Shown here piece by piece: positions 52,332 through 61,405 of a stretch of 64,000 nt of DNA. The position numbers were made by a program, and so were the translations under genes. This DNA is from Streptomyces mangrovisoli (lineage in GTDB: Bacteria > Actinomycetota > Actinomycetes > Streptomycetales > Streptomycetaceae), in assembly GCF_000974985.2 (NCBI RefSeq), contig NZ_LAVA02000016.1, forward strand, positions 124,001-188,000. Reading direction: 5' to 3'. The notes beneath the pieces were generated by a model. That model was given only the letters and a program-made list of their open reading frames with translations. It searched no databases and had not been told where the DNA came from. Within the stretch, counting starts at the first letter, position 1. Each line of letters opens with the position of its first letter.

Positions 52332-52760
52332 CATCATCGGTGCACCCTGTTTGATCAAGCTACTGGCGGCGTCCCGGCCCGCGTCGGTGGTCCGTACCGG
52401 GCGGGCGAGCAGTCCGCGGGACCGCATCGAGGGCCGCCATCGCACGTCGCTCGGTGGCACGGTGAGGGCCAGGTCGGGAAAGCGGTGGTGGCTCGCCCCG
52501 CCGACCGCGGCCCCGATGACCGCGGCGCTGATCTGGGCGCGGCGTACTGTCCGCTCCACGGCGACAGGGCTGCCCGTGCACACGCCCGCCGACGCGTGGC
52601 TGTTGCGCGCGGTGTCTGCGGCGCGCCGTACGAGGTCGGTCCGGAGGGCACCCTGCGGCGTTGGCGGGGGCCGGTGCCGTACCGGGCACGGATGCCTGGG
52701 TCTCCGTCCGACAGCCTCTGGGCGCGCCCGTCGCGCCACTCTTGAGAGCGCGTTTATAAG
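52332..52760. other. intergenic region, no gene recognised
   Basis: Frames on both strands are open for up to 140 codons but show no start with ribosome-binding site and no recognisable family. The region ends at the AT-rich control element of the galactoside locus. Confidence 0.5.
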
Positions 52761-52783
52761 TTAATTAGCAATTAATATTGACA
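52761..52783 (+). promoter_or_regulatory. galactoside-locus operator and -35 box, site 1
   Basis: TTAATT-AGC-AATTAA (52761-52775) is a perfect 6-bp inverted repeat with 3-base centre, strikingly AT-rich for this genome. TTGACA (52778-52783) follows after a further 2 bases and is a perfect -35 hexamer. The same arrangement recurs at 55208-55228. The GntR/FCD regulator encoded at 61406 is the likely ligand-responsive repressor. Confidence 0.75.
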
Positions 52784-52883
52784 GGTCCCGAGGGGCTGGG
52801 CACAGTTTCCGCCGTGGCACCGACCCCCGGCGCAACGGCCGGATCGGGGGTGCCTCGTGTCCCCCAACTCTCGGGAGAATCAA

Positions 52884-55016
52884 GTGACTTCGCATCGTGC
52901 AGACATGGCGCGCGTGCGGCGGGTCGCGGCGGTGTTCGGCGCCGCGGCACTGGTCGGGTCGGCCGTTCCGGCGGCACACGCCGCGGACGACCAGGGTGCG
53001 CCGCAGTACTACGACAGCGGCCTCGCCTCCACGCCGTACATGGGATGGAACACCTACTACGGGCTCGGCGCCCCGACGGAGGACCAGGTCAAGAAGGTCG
53101 CCGACTACCTCGTCAGCAGCGGGCTGCGCGACAGCGGATACAACATCGTCTGGCTGGACGGCGGTTGGCAGGCCGACCAGCCGCGCGATCCGGAGACGGG
53201 TCGGCTCGTGGCCAGTCCCACGCGCTTCCCCTCCGGCATCCCCGCCCTCGTGACGTACCTCCACCAGCGCGGCCTCAAGGCCGGCATCTACACCGACGCG
53301 GGGGAGTACGACGGCGGCACGTGGTGCGGGCTCGGCAGCCGCGGCCACTACACCCAGGACGCGCGGCAGTTCGCGGAGTGGAAGGTGGACGCCATCAAGG
53401 CGGACTTCCTGTGCGGCATCGGCGCCGGGCTCGATCCGGGCACGGCCTTCAAGGAGTTCAGCGACGCCGTCGCCAAGTCCGGCCGGAAGATGCTGCTCAA
53501 CCTGTGCAACCCGCTCACCGACGACTGGGGCATGTCCCACACCCCCGCGCAGGACGCGCACAACACCTTCGTCTACGGGCCGACGACCGCCGACTCCTGG
53601 CGCACGGGCACGGACATCGCCTGGGGCACCCCGACGGCGGGGGAGTGGCCGAACATCCTGCGCAACATGGATGCCAACGCCTGGCACCCCGAGGCCCAGG
53701 GACCCGGGCACTGGAACGACCCGGACTACCTCATCCCGATGCGCAAGCTCGCCGACGGCGGCTACGAACTCGACCAGGAGGAGTCCACCACCCAGTTCGT
53801 GATGTGGGCCGAGATGGCCTCGCCGCTGATGCTCGGCAGCGACCCGCGCACCCTGTCGCAGTCCATGCTCGACACCCTGCGCAACCCCGAGATCATCGCC
53901 GTCGACCAGGACCCGCTGGGCATCCAGGGCGCCCGCGTGGCCACCGACTCCGTCGGCGACGTCTACAGCAAGGTCCTCCAGGGCGCGGGCAGCCGGGCGG
54001 TCGTCCTGCTCAACCGTTCCGACCAGGCGCAGGACCGCACGGTGACGTTCGCGGACGCCGGCCTGACGGGCGCGGTCGGCGTCCGCGACCTGCGGGCCCG
54101 CACCTCGCGCGGCACCTTCACCGGTTCCTACACCGTGCGCGTCCCCGCGCACGGCACCGCGTTCCTGAAGCTGACCGGCACCGACCAGGCGCCCGGCACG
54201 CAACTGTCCGGCCGTTCCTCGGCCAGCCCGGCCCTGGTGCGCGACGGCGACACCATGACCGCCTTCACGCGCGGCACGGACGGGTCCCTGCGGGCGCAGA
54301 CCGCCCGTGACGGTGACTGGTCCACGGCGCGCACCAGCGATCTGGGCGGCCCGACCCACGGCCGGATCCTCGGCCAGCCCGCCGCGTACGCCTCCGCCGG
54401 CGGCCGGATCGACGTCTTCGTGCGCGGCACCGACGACAACGCCTACCGGCGCGTGTACGCGAACGGGCACTGGGGTCGCTGGCAGAACCTGGGCGGCACG
54501 CTGACGGACGCGCCGACCGTGGCCTTCTCCGGCCCGGACGACTGGACGCTCGTCGCCCGCGGCGCGGACGGCAGGCTGTGGTCGCGCGGGCCGTCCTCCG
54601 GCTGGACCTCGCAGGGCGCCCCGCAGGACAAGGCGTTCACCGGCCGCCCCTCCGGCGTCGTGGACGACGCGGGCCGCCTGCACGTGGCCGTGCGCACCTC
54701 CGACGACGCGGTCTGGGAGCGGACGCGCGACACCTCCGGCGAGTGGTCCGACTGGACGTCCCTCGGCGGCACGGTGAGCGGCAGTCCGACGCTGGTGGCG
54801 TCCGGCGGCACGGTGCACCTGTACGCACGGGCCGGTGACTACACGCTGTGGACCCGCAGTTGGACGGCATCCGGCGGCTGGGCCGGTTGGAGCAAGGTCG
54901 ACGGCTTCGTCAGCGGCGCCTTCGACGGGGCGCTCGGTGCCGTGGCCGGGCCGGACGGCGGCGTGCTGGCCGCCTTCCGCGGGGTGGACGGGCGCGTGCA
55001 CCAGACCGGCCTCTGA
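52884..55016 (+). CDS. secreted GH27 alpha-galactosidase with C-terminal lectin-like propeller
   Basis: A 710-residue exported enzyme. Signal peptide (to about residue 37, AAHAADD) is followed by a GH27 catalytic barrel: TPYMGWNTYYGLG at the start, GGWQADQPRDPETGRL, nucleophile Asp174 (IKADFLCG) and GHWNDPDYLIPM, then the beta-sandwich domain. From about residue 440 come repeated WTxLGG/ DGxLxxR modules (WQNLGGTLTDAPTVAF, WTSLGGTVSGSPTLVA), a PLL/tectonin-like beta-propeller that may bind glycans. The GTG at 52884 is preceded by GGGAGA; a GTG at 52857 is possible. Acts outside the cell to release galactose from alpha-galactosides, alongside the ABC importer downstream. Confidence 0.88.
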   Translation: MTSHRADMARVRRVAAVFGAAALVGSAVPAAHAADDQGAPQYYDSGLASTPYMGWNTYYGLGAPTEDQVKKVADYLVSSGLRDSGYNIVWLDGGWQADQPRDPETGRLVASPTRFPSGIPALVTYLHQRGLKAGIYTDAGEYDGGTWCGLGSRGHYTQDARQFAEWKVDAIKADFLCGIGAGLDPGTAFKEFSDAVAKSGRKMLLNLCNPLTDDWGMSHTPAQDAHNTFVYGPTTADSWRTGTDIAWGTPTAGEWPNILRNMDANAWHPEAQGPGHWNDPDYLIPMRKLADGGYELDQEESTTQFVMWAEMASPLMLGSDPRTLSQSMLDTLRNPEIIAVDQDPLGIQGARVATDSVGDVYSKVLQGAGSRAVVLLNRSDQAQDRTVTFADAGLTGAVGVRDLRARTSRGTFTGSYTVRVPAHGTAFLKLTGTDQAPGTQLSGRSSASPALVRDGDTMTAFTRGTDGSLRAQTARDGDWSTARTSDLGGPTHGRILGQPAAYASAGGRIDVFVRGTDDNAYRRVYANGHWGRWQNLGGTLTDAPTVAFSGPDDWTLVARGADGRLWSRGPSSGWTSQGAPQDKAFTGRPSGVVDDAGRLHVAVRTSDDAVWERTRDTSGEWSDWTSLGGTVSGSPTLVASGGTVHLYARAGDYTLWTRSWTASGGWAGWSKVDGFVSGAFDGALGAVAGPDGGVLAAFRGVDGRVHQTGL

Positions 55017-55157
55017 GCCGCGCTCTCACCCACGCACCGACGTGCTGACGCGCCGACTCACCGAAGCGTCGAAGCACCGACCCACCGAAGCACGAACTCA
55101 CTGACATGCCGAAGCATCGCCGCGTCACTGTATGACCCGGTTTCACCCCGTGGCAAC

Positions 55158-55196
55158 GGGTGTGCCCCGGGGGCTTGTTCGCCCCGGGGCACACCC
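55158..55196. terminator. terminator of the secreted galactosidase gene
   Basis: GGGTGTGCCCCGGGG (55158-55172) pairs exactly with CCCCGGGGCACACCC (55182-55196), loop 9 bases. It insulates the galactosidase gene from the following operon. Confidence 0.8.
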
Positions 55197-55207
55197 TCCG
55201 CGAAATA

Positions 55208-55228
55208 AATTACTAATTAATCTTGACG
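55208..55228 (+). promoter_or_regulatory. galactoside-locus operator and -35 box, site 2
   Basis: AATT-ACT-AATT (55208-55218) followed after AATC by TTGACG (55223-55228), matching site 1 base for base in spacing. A CAAGCT -10 candidate lies 18 bases downstream. Controls the ABC transporter/galactosidase operon. Confidence 0.7.
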
Positions 55229-55326
55229 GCCCTCCGGCGCCTGAGCCAAGCTGTGCCTGCCGCGCCCTGAGCCGGGCCGTCAGGGGGCCTCAAGCTCCGT
55301 TCCATGGGCACCAAGGGAGTGCACAG

Positions 55327-56619
55327 ATGACCGCCTTCAACGCCACCCGCCGCAGATTCCTCATAGGAAGCGGCGCAGTCGGCGCCGGCGCGCTGCTCAG
55401 CAGCTGCGTCACGCAGAGCCCGTCCTCCTCCGCAGGCAAGTCCGGTGGCCCCGTGACCCTGCAGTCCAACCTCTCCTCACCGCAGGCCAAGGCCGCGATG
55501 CAGAAGATCGTCGCCGCCTTCGACAAGCGCGGCGACGCCACGGCACAGCTCAACACCGTCGCCTCGGAGACCTTCCGCACGCAGCTGCCGACCTACCTCA
55601 CCTCGGCCAACCCGCCGGACGTCTACACCTGGTACCCCGGTTCCGTCGCCGAGTCGTACGCCAAGAAGGACCTGCTCCTCGACCTCGACGACATCTGGAC
55701 CAAGCCCGAACTCTCCGGCTACACCGACGCGCTGAAAAAGCTCTGCACCTCGTCCTCCAGCGGCAAGAAGGTCTTCGTGCCCACCAGCTACTACTGGTGG
55801 GGCATGTTCTACCGGAAGTCCAACTTCGCGAAGTGGGGCGTCAAGGAGCCCAAGACCTGGGACGAGTTCCTCGACCTGTGCGACAAGCTCAAGAGCAAGG
55901 GCGTCGACCCGATCGGCCTCGGCGCCGGCGGCGACACCCCGTGGGTCGCCTCCGCATGGTTCGACTACCTCGACATCCGCATCAACGGCGCCGGCTTCCA
56001 CCGCGAACTCCTCGCCGGCAAGCACCGGTTCGACGGACCCGAGGTCCGCAAGGTCTTCGACAAGTGGGACGAGGTCCGCCCCTACTTCGACCCGAACGGC
56101 ACGGCGATCCCCTTCCAGGACGCCACCACCCGCCTGCTCCAGGGCCACACCGGCATGATGCTCATCGGCACCTTCTTCGCCGACGCCGCACCCAAGGACG
56201 CCCTGGACGACCTGGACTTCTTCCAGTTCCCCATCATCGACCCGAAGGTGCCCGTCGCCGAAGAAGCGCCCACCGACGGCTACTTCGCCAGCGCCCGCAC
56301 CGGACGCGGCGACGACGTCAAGGAGCTGCTGCGCTACCTCGCCACCGCCGAGGCGCAGGAGCTCTACCTCAAGAGCTCGTCCGGCACCACGCTGCCCACC
56401 CACCCGGACGCCAAGGACGCGGGCACCCCGCTGGTCCTCAAGGGCCGCAAGCTCATCGAGAGCGCCGCCGACCTCACCCAGTTCTTCAACCGGGACTCCA
56501 GCGACGCACTCCAGCCGACCGCCGACACGGCCCTGGTGCACTACCTGTCCAAGCCCAAGGAGATCGGTTCCATCCTCACCACCTGGCAGCGCAGCGCACA
56601 GAAGATCTGGAGCCAGTGA
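55327..56619 (+). CDS. ABC transporter sugar-binding lipoprotein
   Basis: A 430-residue family 1 solute-binding protein. The N-terminus has a Tat-type RRRFLIGSG motif and a lipobox LLSSC (about residues 22-26), then a mature domain with TYLTSANPPDVYTWYPG and the FFQFPIIDP hinge region. Expected to capture an alpha-galactoside outside the membrane. It heads the operon with two permease genes; no ATPase gene is present, so a shared MsiK-type ATPase is likely, as usual for Streptomyces sugar importers. Confidence 0.9.
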   Translation: MTAFNATRRRFLIGSGAVGAGALLSSCVTQSPSSSAGKSGGPVTLQSNLSSPQAKAAMQKIVAAFDKRGDATAQLNTVASETFRTQLPTYLTSANPPDVYTWYPGSVAESYAKKDLLLDLDDIWTKPELSGYTDALKKLCTSSSSGKKVFVPTSYYWWGMFYRKSNFAKWGVKEPKTWDEFLDLCDKLKSKGVDPIGLGAGGDTPWVASAWFDYLDIRINGAGFHRELLAGKHRFDGPEVRKVFDKWDEVRPYFDPNGTAIPFQDATTRLLQGHTGMMLIGTFFADAAPKDALDDLDFFQFPIIDPKVPVAEEAPTDGYFASARTGRGDDVKELLRYLATAEAQELYLKSSSGTTLPTHPDAKDAGTPLVLKGRKLIESAADLTQFFNRDSSDALQPTADTALVHYLSKPKEIGSILTTWQRSAQKIWSQ

Positions 56620-56621
56620 CA

Positions 56622-57518
56622 ATGGCGCTGACCGGCTCCGCACGACGGTCCAGGGCCACGCGAGTGCCCCCGGTGGTCCTGGCCTTCGTCCTCGTCCCGC
56701 TGCTCGCCGAGGGGTTCTGGGTCTTCTGGCCGGCCCTGCAGGGCTTCTATCTCTCCCTCACCTCGTGGGACGGCCTGGCGGCCCCGAAGTTCATCGGTCT
56801 CGGCAACTACAGCGAGATGCTGCACGACGCGGTCTTCCGCACCGCCGCGGTCAACACGGTGCTGTGGCTGCTGTTGTTCGGCGGGCTCTCCGCGGCCCTC
56901 GGGCTCGGCACCGCGATGCTGCTGCAGAAGGAGCGGCGCGGCATCGGCTTCTACCGGGCGGCGCTCTTCCTGCCGGTGGTCTTCTCGCTCGTCGCGACCG
57001 CACTGGTGTGGCAGGCCATGTACCAGCCGGACGGCCTGATCAACAACGTGCTGGGGGCCGTCGGTCTCGGCGGCTGGAAGCACGCCTGGCTCGCCGACCA
57101 GGACACCGCCTTCTACGCGGTCATCGTGCCCGCGCTGTGGCGCCAGGTCGGCTACGTGATGGTGCTGTACCTGGCCGGCCTCAAGGGCATCGACCCCGTC
57201 CTCTACGAAGCCGCCAAGGTCGACGGCGCCACCCGCTGGCAGCAGTTCCGGCACATCACCCTGCCGCAGCTGCGCAGCGTCAACGCCGTCGTCCTGTCGG
57301 TGATCGTCATCGACTCGCTGCGCTCGTTCGACGTCGTATGGGCGCTCACCCGCGGCGGCCCCTACCATTCCTCCGAACTGCTGAGCACCTACATGTACTC
57401 CACCGCGTTCCAGTCCCTGCGCCTGGGATACGGCTCCGCGCTCGCCGTGGTCATCTTCCTGCTGGCCTTCGGTGTCATCGTGAGCTACCTCGTGCGCGCC
57501 TTCCGGGAGGCCGACTGA
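56622..57518 (+). CDS. sugar ABC transporter permease (MalF-type)
   Basis: A 298-residue inner-membrane subunit with about six helices and the EAA loop EAAKVDGATRWQQFRHITLP that contacts the ATPase. The ATG at 56622 lies 2 bases after the binding-protein stop and GGAG is 9 bases upstream. Coupled by TGATG to the second permease. Confidence 0.9.
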   Translation: MALTGSARRSRATRVPPVVLAFVLVPLLAEGFWVFWPALQGFYLSLTSWDGLAAPKFIGLGNYSEMLHDAVFRTAAVNTVLWLLLFGGLSAALGLGTAMLLQKERRGIGFYRAALFLPVVFSLVATALVWQAMYQPDGLINNVLGAVGLGGWKHAWLADQDTAFYAVIVPALWRQVGYVMVLYLAGLKGIDPVLYEAAKVDGATRWQQFRHITLPQLRSVNAVVLSVIVIDSLRSFDVVWALTRGGPYHSSELLSTYMYSTAFQSLRLGYGSALAVVIFLLAFGVIVSYLVRAFREAD

Positions 57519-58432
57519 TGACCGCCACCCACACGGCCGCACCCGCCGAGGACACCGAGGTGCGGACCGCACCCCGCGAGACCGCGGCGCCCCGCCGCCC
57601 CCTCCTGGACGGCCGCAGGCTGCGCACGGCCGGCTTCCACCTCTCCGCGGCAGCGCTGTCCGCGCTGTGGCTGCTGCCGATCGTCCTCGTGCTGGTCACC
57701 AGTACCCGCACGTTCGACGACATCGCCGCGCACGGAGTGGGCAGCATGCCGCACTCGTTCAGCCTCGACGGCTTCCGCCAGGCGTGGGTGGACGGCGGCC
57801 AGCAGCGCGCACTCGTCAACAGCATGCTGGTCACCCTGCCCACCGTGGCGATCTCGCTCGGCCTCGCCTCGATGGCGGCGTTCGCGCTCAGCCGCTACGA
57901 CCTGCCCCTGCGGCGCGTCCTGCTGCTGCTCATGCTCGGCGGCAACCTGCTGCCTCCGCAGATCCTGCTGATCCCGGTCTCCAGACTCAGCGAAGTGCTC
58001 GGCATCTACGACCGGTTGTACGCCCTGATCGGCGTGCAGGTCGGCTTCGGCGTCGGCTTCTACGTCTTCGTCCTGCACGGCTTCATGCGGGCGATCCCCG
58101 GTGAGATCCAGCAGGCCGCCGTCATCGACGGCGCGGGCCCGTGGCAGATCTACTGGCGGATCATCCTGCCGCTGGCCCGCCCCGCGCTGGCGGCCCTGAC
58201 CGCCCTGTCGTTCACCTGGATCTTCAACGACCTGCTGTGGGCCATCACGGTGCTGCGCACCGACAGCCAGATGCCCGTCACCGCGTCACTGATCGGACTG
58301 CAGGGCCAGTACGTGTCCATGTGGAACGTCATCGCGGCCGGATCGGTGATCGCCGCCGCCCCGACCGTGGCCGTCTTCCTCCGCTTCCAGCGCCACTTCG
58401 TGGCCGGACTGAACCTCGGAGCCGTGAAATGA
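57518..58432 (+). CDS. sugar ABC transporter permease (MalG-type)
   Basis: A 304-residue permease with about six helices and the EAA-type loop QQAAVIDGAGPWQIYWRIIL. A 40-residue charged cytoplasmic N-terminus precedes helix 1. Its ATG overlaps the first permease stop (TGATG) and its stop overlaps the galactosidase start (ATGA), so transport and hydrolysis are translated together. Confidence 0.9.
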   Translation: MTATHTAAPAEDTEVRTAPRETAAPRRPLLDGRRLRTAGFHLSAAALSALWLLPIVLVLVTSTRTFDDIAAHGVGSMPHSFSLDGFRQAWVDGGQQRALVNSMLVTLPTVAISLGLASMAAFALSRYDLPLRRVLLLLMLGGNLLPPQILLIPVSRLSEVLGIYDRLYALIGVQVGFGVGFYVFVLHGFMRAIPGEIQQAAVIDGAGPWQIYWRIILPLARPALAALTALSFTWIFNDLLWAITVLRTDSQMPVTASLIGLQGQYVSMWNVIAAGSVIAAAPTVAVFLRFQRHFVAGLNLGAVK

Positions 58433-60540
58433 CCGCCCCCGACCGGTGGTTGCTGCGCACCGACACCACCACCTACGCCGTCACCCTCGAAGGCGACGGA
58501 CGCTGGGCCGAACTCGCCGCGTGGGGGCCGCACGGCGCCGAGGACGGACCCTCGCCCATGGACTGGTCCGGCCGTACCCACTTCATCACCCCCGCCGACG
58601 CCGCCCCGGCCGAGTACATCCCGTACGGGCTGCGGCCGTTCACCGGCGCCGACCTGATCGCCTCCCGCCCAGGCCACGACCGCGGCAGCTGGTGGCGCTT
58701 CGACGGCGCCACGCAGGACGGCGACCGTGCCCTGCGCCTGGAGTTCGCCGACGACCTCCTCGGGCTGCGCACCACGCTGTGCTACGAGACGGTGCCCGGC
58801 ACCGACGTCGTCCTGCGCTGGACGGAACTCACCTGCACCGGAGCGGACGAGGTACGGCTGGAGCGCTTCGACTCCGCCGCCGTCAACGTGCCCGTCCAGG
58901 GCGGCGCGCGGCTGACCTACCTGGCCGGCCAGTGGTCGCAGGAGTTCCAGCTCAAGAACGTCGAACTGGACCGCGGGCGCTTCGAGATGGAAAGCACCCA
59001 GGGCTCGGCGGGCCACGCCTACCACCCCTGGCTCGCCGTCCAGGACGCCGCCGACCCCGCCGAGGGAACCACCCCCACCTACGGGATCGCACTGGAGTGG
59101 TCCGGGAACTGGCGGATCACCGCCGACGCCGAACCCGGCGGCGCGGTACGGGTGCGGGCCGGCCGGGTGCCCCACGAGGGCGCCGTCCGCCTCGCCCCCG
59201 GCACCACCCTCGTCACGCCCCGGCTCGCCTGCGCCTTCAGCCCGGACGGCCTCGACGGCCTGGCCCGCGTCTGGCACCGCTACGAGCGGCACCTGACCGG
59301 CGAGCGCATCGACCGCCCCCACAAGGTCCTGTACAACTCCTGGGAGGCCACCGGCTTCGACGTCGACGCCGCCGGCCAGCTCGAACTCGCAACGCTCGCC
59401 GCCGAACTGGGCGCCGAACTCTTCGTCGTCGACGACGGCTGGTTCACCGGCCGCGCCGACGACACCGGCGGCCTCGGCGACTGGCACCCCGACCCGGCCG
59501 AGTTCCCCGGCGGATTCGACCGGTTCGTCGAGGACGTCCGCGCCCTCGGCATGGACTTCGGTCTGTGGGTCGAACCCGAGGGCATCAGTCCCCGCTCGAA
59601 GCTGTACGCCGAGCACCCCGAGTGGGTGTACCGGATCGACGGCCGCCCGGTGACGCTCGTGCGCAACCAGCTGCTGCTCGACCTCGGCCGCGCGGACGTC
59701 CAGGAGTTCGTCCTGGCCACCCTGGACCGGCTGCTCGGCTCCCACGCCATCGGCTACCTCAAGTGGGACATGAACCGGCCCCCCACCGAACGCGGCCGCC
59801 CGGGCCACCCGGACGGCCCCGACCCGGAGCGGCAGGACCTCGACGCCGCCCACGTCGCCGGCTACCTCCGCGTCCTCGACCACCTGCGCACCGCGCACCC
59901 GCACGTCACCGTCGAGGGCTGCGCCGGCGGCGGCGGCCGCGTCGAGCACGCCACCATCGCCCGCACCGACGTGGTGTGGCCCAGCGACAACACCGCGCCC
60001 ATGGACCGGCTGCGCATCCAGCACGGCTACCTCCACGCGCACGCCCCGCACACCATGAGCTCCTGGGTCACCGACGCCCCCGGCCTCTTCGACCCCCGGC
60101 CGCGCTCACTCGCCTTCCGCTTCGTCAACTCCATGGCCGGCGTGCTCGGCATCGGCGCGGACATCCGCCACTGGACGCCGCGCCAGCGCGCCGAAGCCGC
60201 CCGGTGGATCGCCCGGTACAAGGAGATCCGGGACGTCGTCCACCACGGCGAGGTCCATCTGCTGGGCAGCCCCGCCGACCCGACGTGCGGCGTCCAGTAC
60301 GAGGAACCGGGCGGCGCCCGCGTGGTGGTGACGGCCTGGAACACCGGGCCCCTGGACGGCGCGCCCCTGCTGCCCGGACGGCCCGCCCGGCTGCGCCTGC
60401 GCGGCCTCGCCCCGGGGTCCGTGTACACCGACACGGCCACCGGAACCCGCTACAACGGCGCCCATCTGCTGCACTCGGGGCTGCCGTACGCCTGGACCCC
60501 CGAACACGACGCGGAGCTGACCGTCCTGACCCGTCAGTGA
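58429..60540 (+). CDS. intracellular GH36 alpha-galactosidase
   Basis: A 703-residue GH36 enzyme without signal peptide. The beta-supersandwich N-domain is followed by the barrel with NSWEATGFDVDAAGQ and DDGWFTGR, nucleophile Asp447 (LKWDMNRPP) and acid/base Asp520 (VWPSDNTAPMDRLRIQ), the usual SxDN motif. Hydrolyses imported alpha-galactosides such as melibiose or raffinose-type sugars to galactose. Its start overlaps the permease stop by ATGA. Confidence 0.92.
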   Translation: MTAPDRWLLRTDTTTYAVTLEGDGRWAELAAWGPHGAEDGPSPMDWSGRTHFITPADAAPAEYIPYGLRPFTGADLIASRPGHDRGSWWRFDGATQDGDRALRLEFADDLLGLRTTLCYETVPGTDVVLRWTELTCTGADEVRLERFDSAAVNVPVQGGARLTYLAGQWSQEFQLKNVELDRGRFEMESTQGSAGHAYHPWLAVQDAADPAEGTTPTYGIALEWSGNWRITADAEPGGAVRVRAGRVPHEGAVRLAPGTTLVTPRLACAFSPDGLDGLARVWHRYERHLTGERIDRPHKVLYNSWEATGFDVDAAGQLELATLAAELGAELFVVDDGWFTGRADDTGGLGDWHPDPAEFPGGFDRFVEDVRALGMDFGLWVEPEGISPRSKLYAEHPEWVYRIDGRPVTLVRNQLLLDLGRADVQEFVLATLDRLLGSHAIGYLKWDMNRPPTERGRPGHPDGPDPERQDLDAAHVAGYLRVLDHLRTAHPHVTVEGCAGGGGRVEHATIARTDVVWPSDNTAPMDRLRIQHGYLHAHAPHTMSSWVTDAPGLFDPRPRSLAFRFVNSMAGVLGIGADIRHWTPRQRAEAARWIARYKEIRDVVHHGEVHLLGSPADPTCGVQYEEPGGARVVVTAWNTGPLDGAPLLPGRPARLRLRGLAPGSVYTDTATGTRYNGAHLLHSGLPYAWTPEHDAELTVLTRQ

Positions 60541-60595
60541 CGACAGCGGACGAATCCGCGCCCCGCAGGCCCCCGAACAGGAGAAGATCCACCCC

Positions 60596-61354
60596 ATGAA
60601 CCCAGCCGCCCGTTTCACCCACCGCGTCGCCGTCGTCACGGGCGCCGCGTCCGGCATCGGCGCGGCCTGCGCCGCCCGCCTGAGCGCGGAGGGCGCGGCC
60701 GTCGTCCTCGTCGACATCGCCGCCGAGCGCGGCGAGGAGACCGCCGAGCGGCTGCGCAAGGACGGGGCCAGGGCCGTGTTCGTGGCCGCCGACGTCACGA
60801 GCGAGGAGGACTGGCAGCGGGTCGTCACCGCCGCGCACGGCTTCGGGCCCGTGGGCGTCCTGGTGAGCAACGCATACACGGTCACCGTGGCGCCGGCCCA
60901 CGAGACCACGCTCGCCTCCTGGGAGCGCCAGCTCTCGGTCAACCTGACCGGCGCCTTCCTCGGCATGAAGGCGGTCCTGCCGGATCTGCGCGCGCACGGC
61001 GGGTCCGCGGTGCTCGTCTCCTCCGTGCACGCGCACCGGGGTCTCCCCGGCCACCCCGCGTACGCGGCGAGCAAGGGCGCCCTGCTCTCGCTGTGCGGTC
61101 AACTCGCCGTCGAGTACGGCCCGGACGTCCGCGTCAACGCGGTTCTGCCGGGACCGATCCTGACGGCCGCATGGGACCGGGTCCCGCAGGCCGACCGCGA
61201 ACTCAGCGTCGCCGAGACCGCGGCCCGCCGTTTCGGCACCCCCGAGGAGGTCGCCGCCGCCGTCGCCTTCCTCGCCGCCGACGAAGCCTCGTACATCACC
61301 GGATCGACTCTGCTCGTGGACGGCGGCTGGAGCGTCACCAAGTCCTCGGCCTGA
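60596..61354 (+). CDS. SDR, candidate galactose dehydrogenase
   Basis: A 252-residue classical SDR: VVTGAASGIGAACAARLSAE at the N-terminus, Ser in VLVSSVHAHRG, YAASKGALLS as catalytic YxxxK, and GSTLLVDGGWSVTK at the end. NNAG is altered to VSNAYT, which could reflect substrate preference. Position between the galactosidase and a galactonate-dehydratase-like gene suggests NAD-dependent oxidation of galactose to galactonolactone, the first step of the De Ley-Doudoroff route; this is inference. Confidence 0.82.
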   Translation: MNPAARFTHRVAVVTGAASGIGAACAARLSAEGAAVVLVDIAAERGEETAERLRKDGARAVFVAADVTSEEDWQRVVTAAHGFGPVGVLVSNAYTVTVAPAHETTLASWERQLSVNLTGAFLGMKAVLPDLRAHGGSAVLVSSVHAHRGLPGHPAYAASKGALLSLCGQLAVEYGPDVRVNAVLPGPILTAAWDRVPQADRELSVAETAARRFGTPEEVAAAVAFLAADEASYITGSTLLVDGGWSVTKSSA

Positions 61355-61405
61355 CGCGGCACCGACCGCTCCAGTCACCTACCGAACAGCAAGAAAGGCA
61401 AACCT

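Larger units (their letters stand above)
55017..55326. other. intergenic control region between galactosidase and ABC transporter genes
   Basis: Contains several CCGAAGC-type short repeats (55060-55120), a 15-bp terminator hairpin (55158-55196), the second AATT-N3-AATT box with -35 (55208-55228) and the leader of the transporter operon. No gene is present. Confidence 0.7.

Noticed and set aside
52320..52739. Minus-strand frame of 139 codons before the galactoside locus
   Set aside because: No family recognised, no ribosome-binding site, and overlapping frames on the other strand are equally open.
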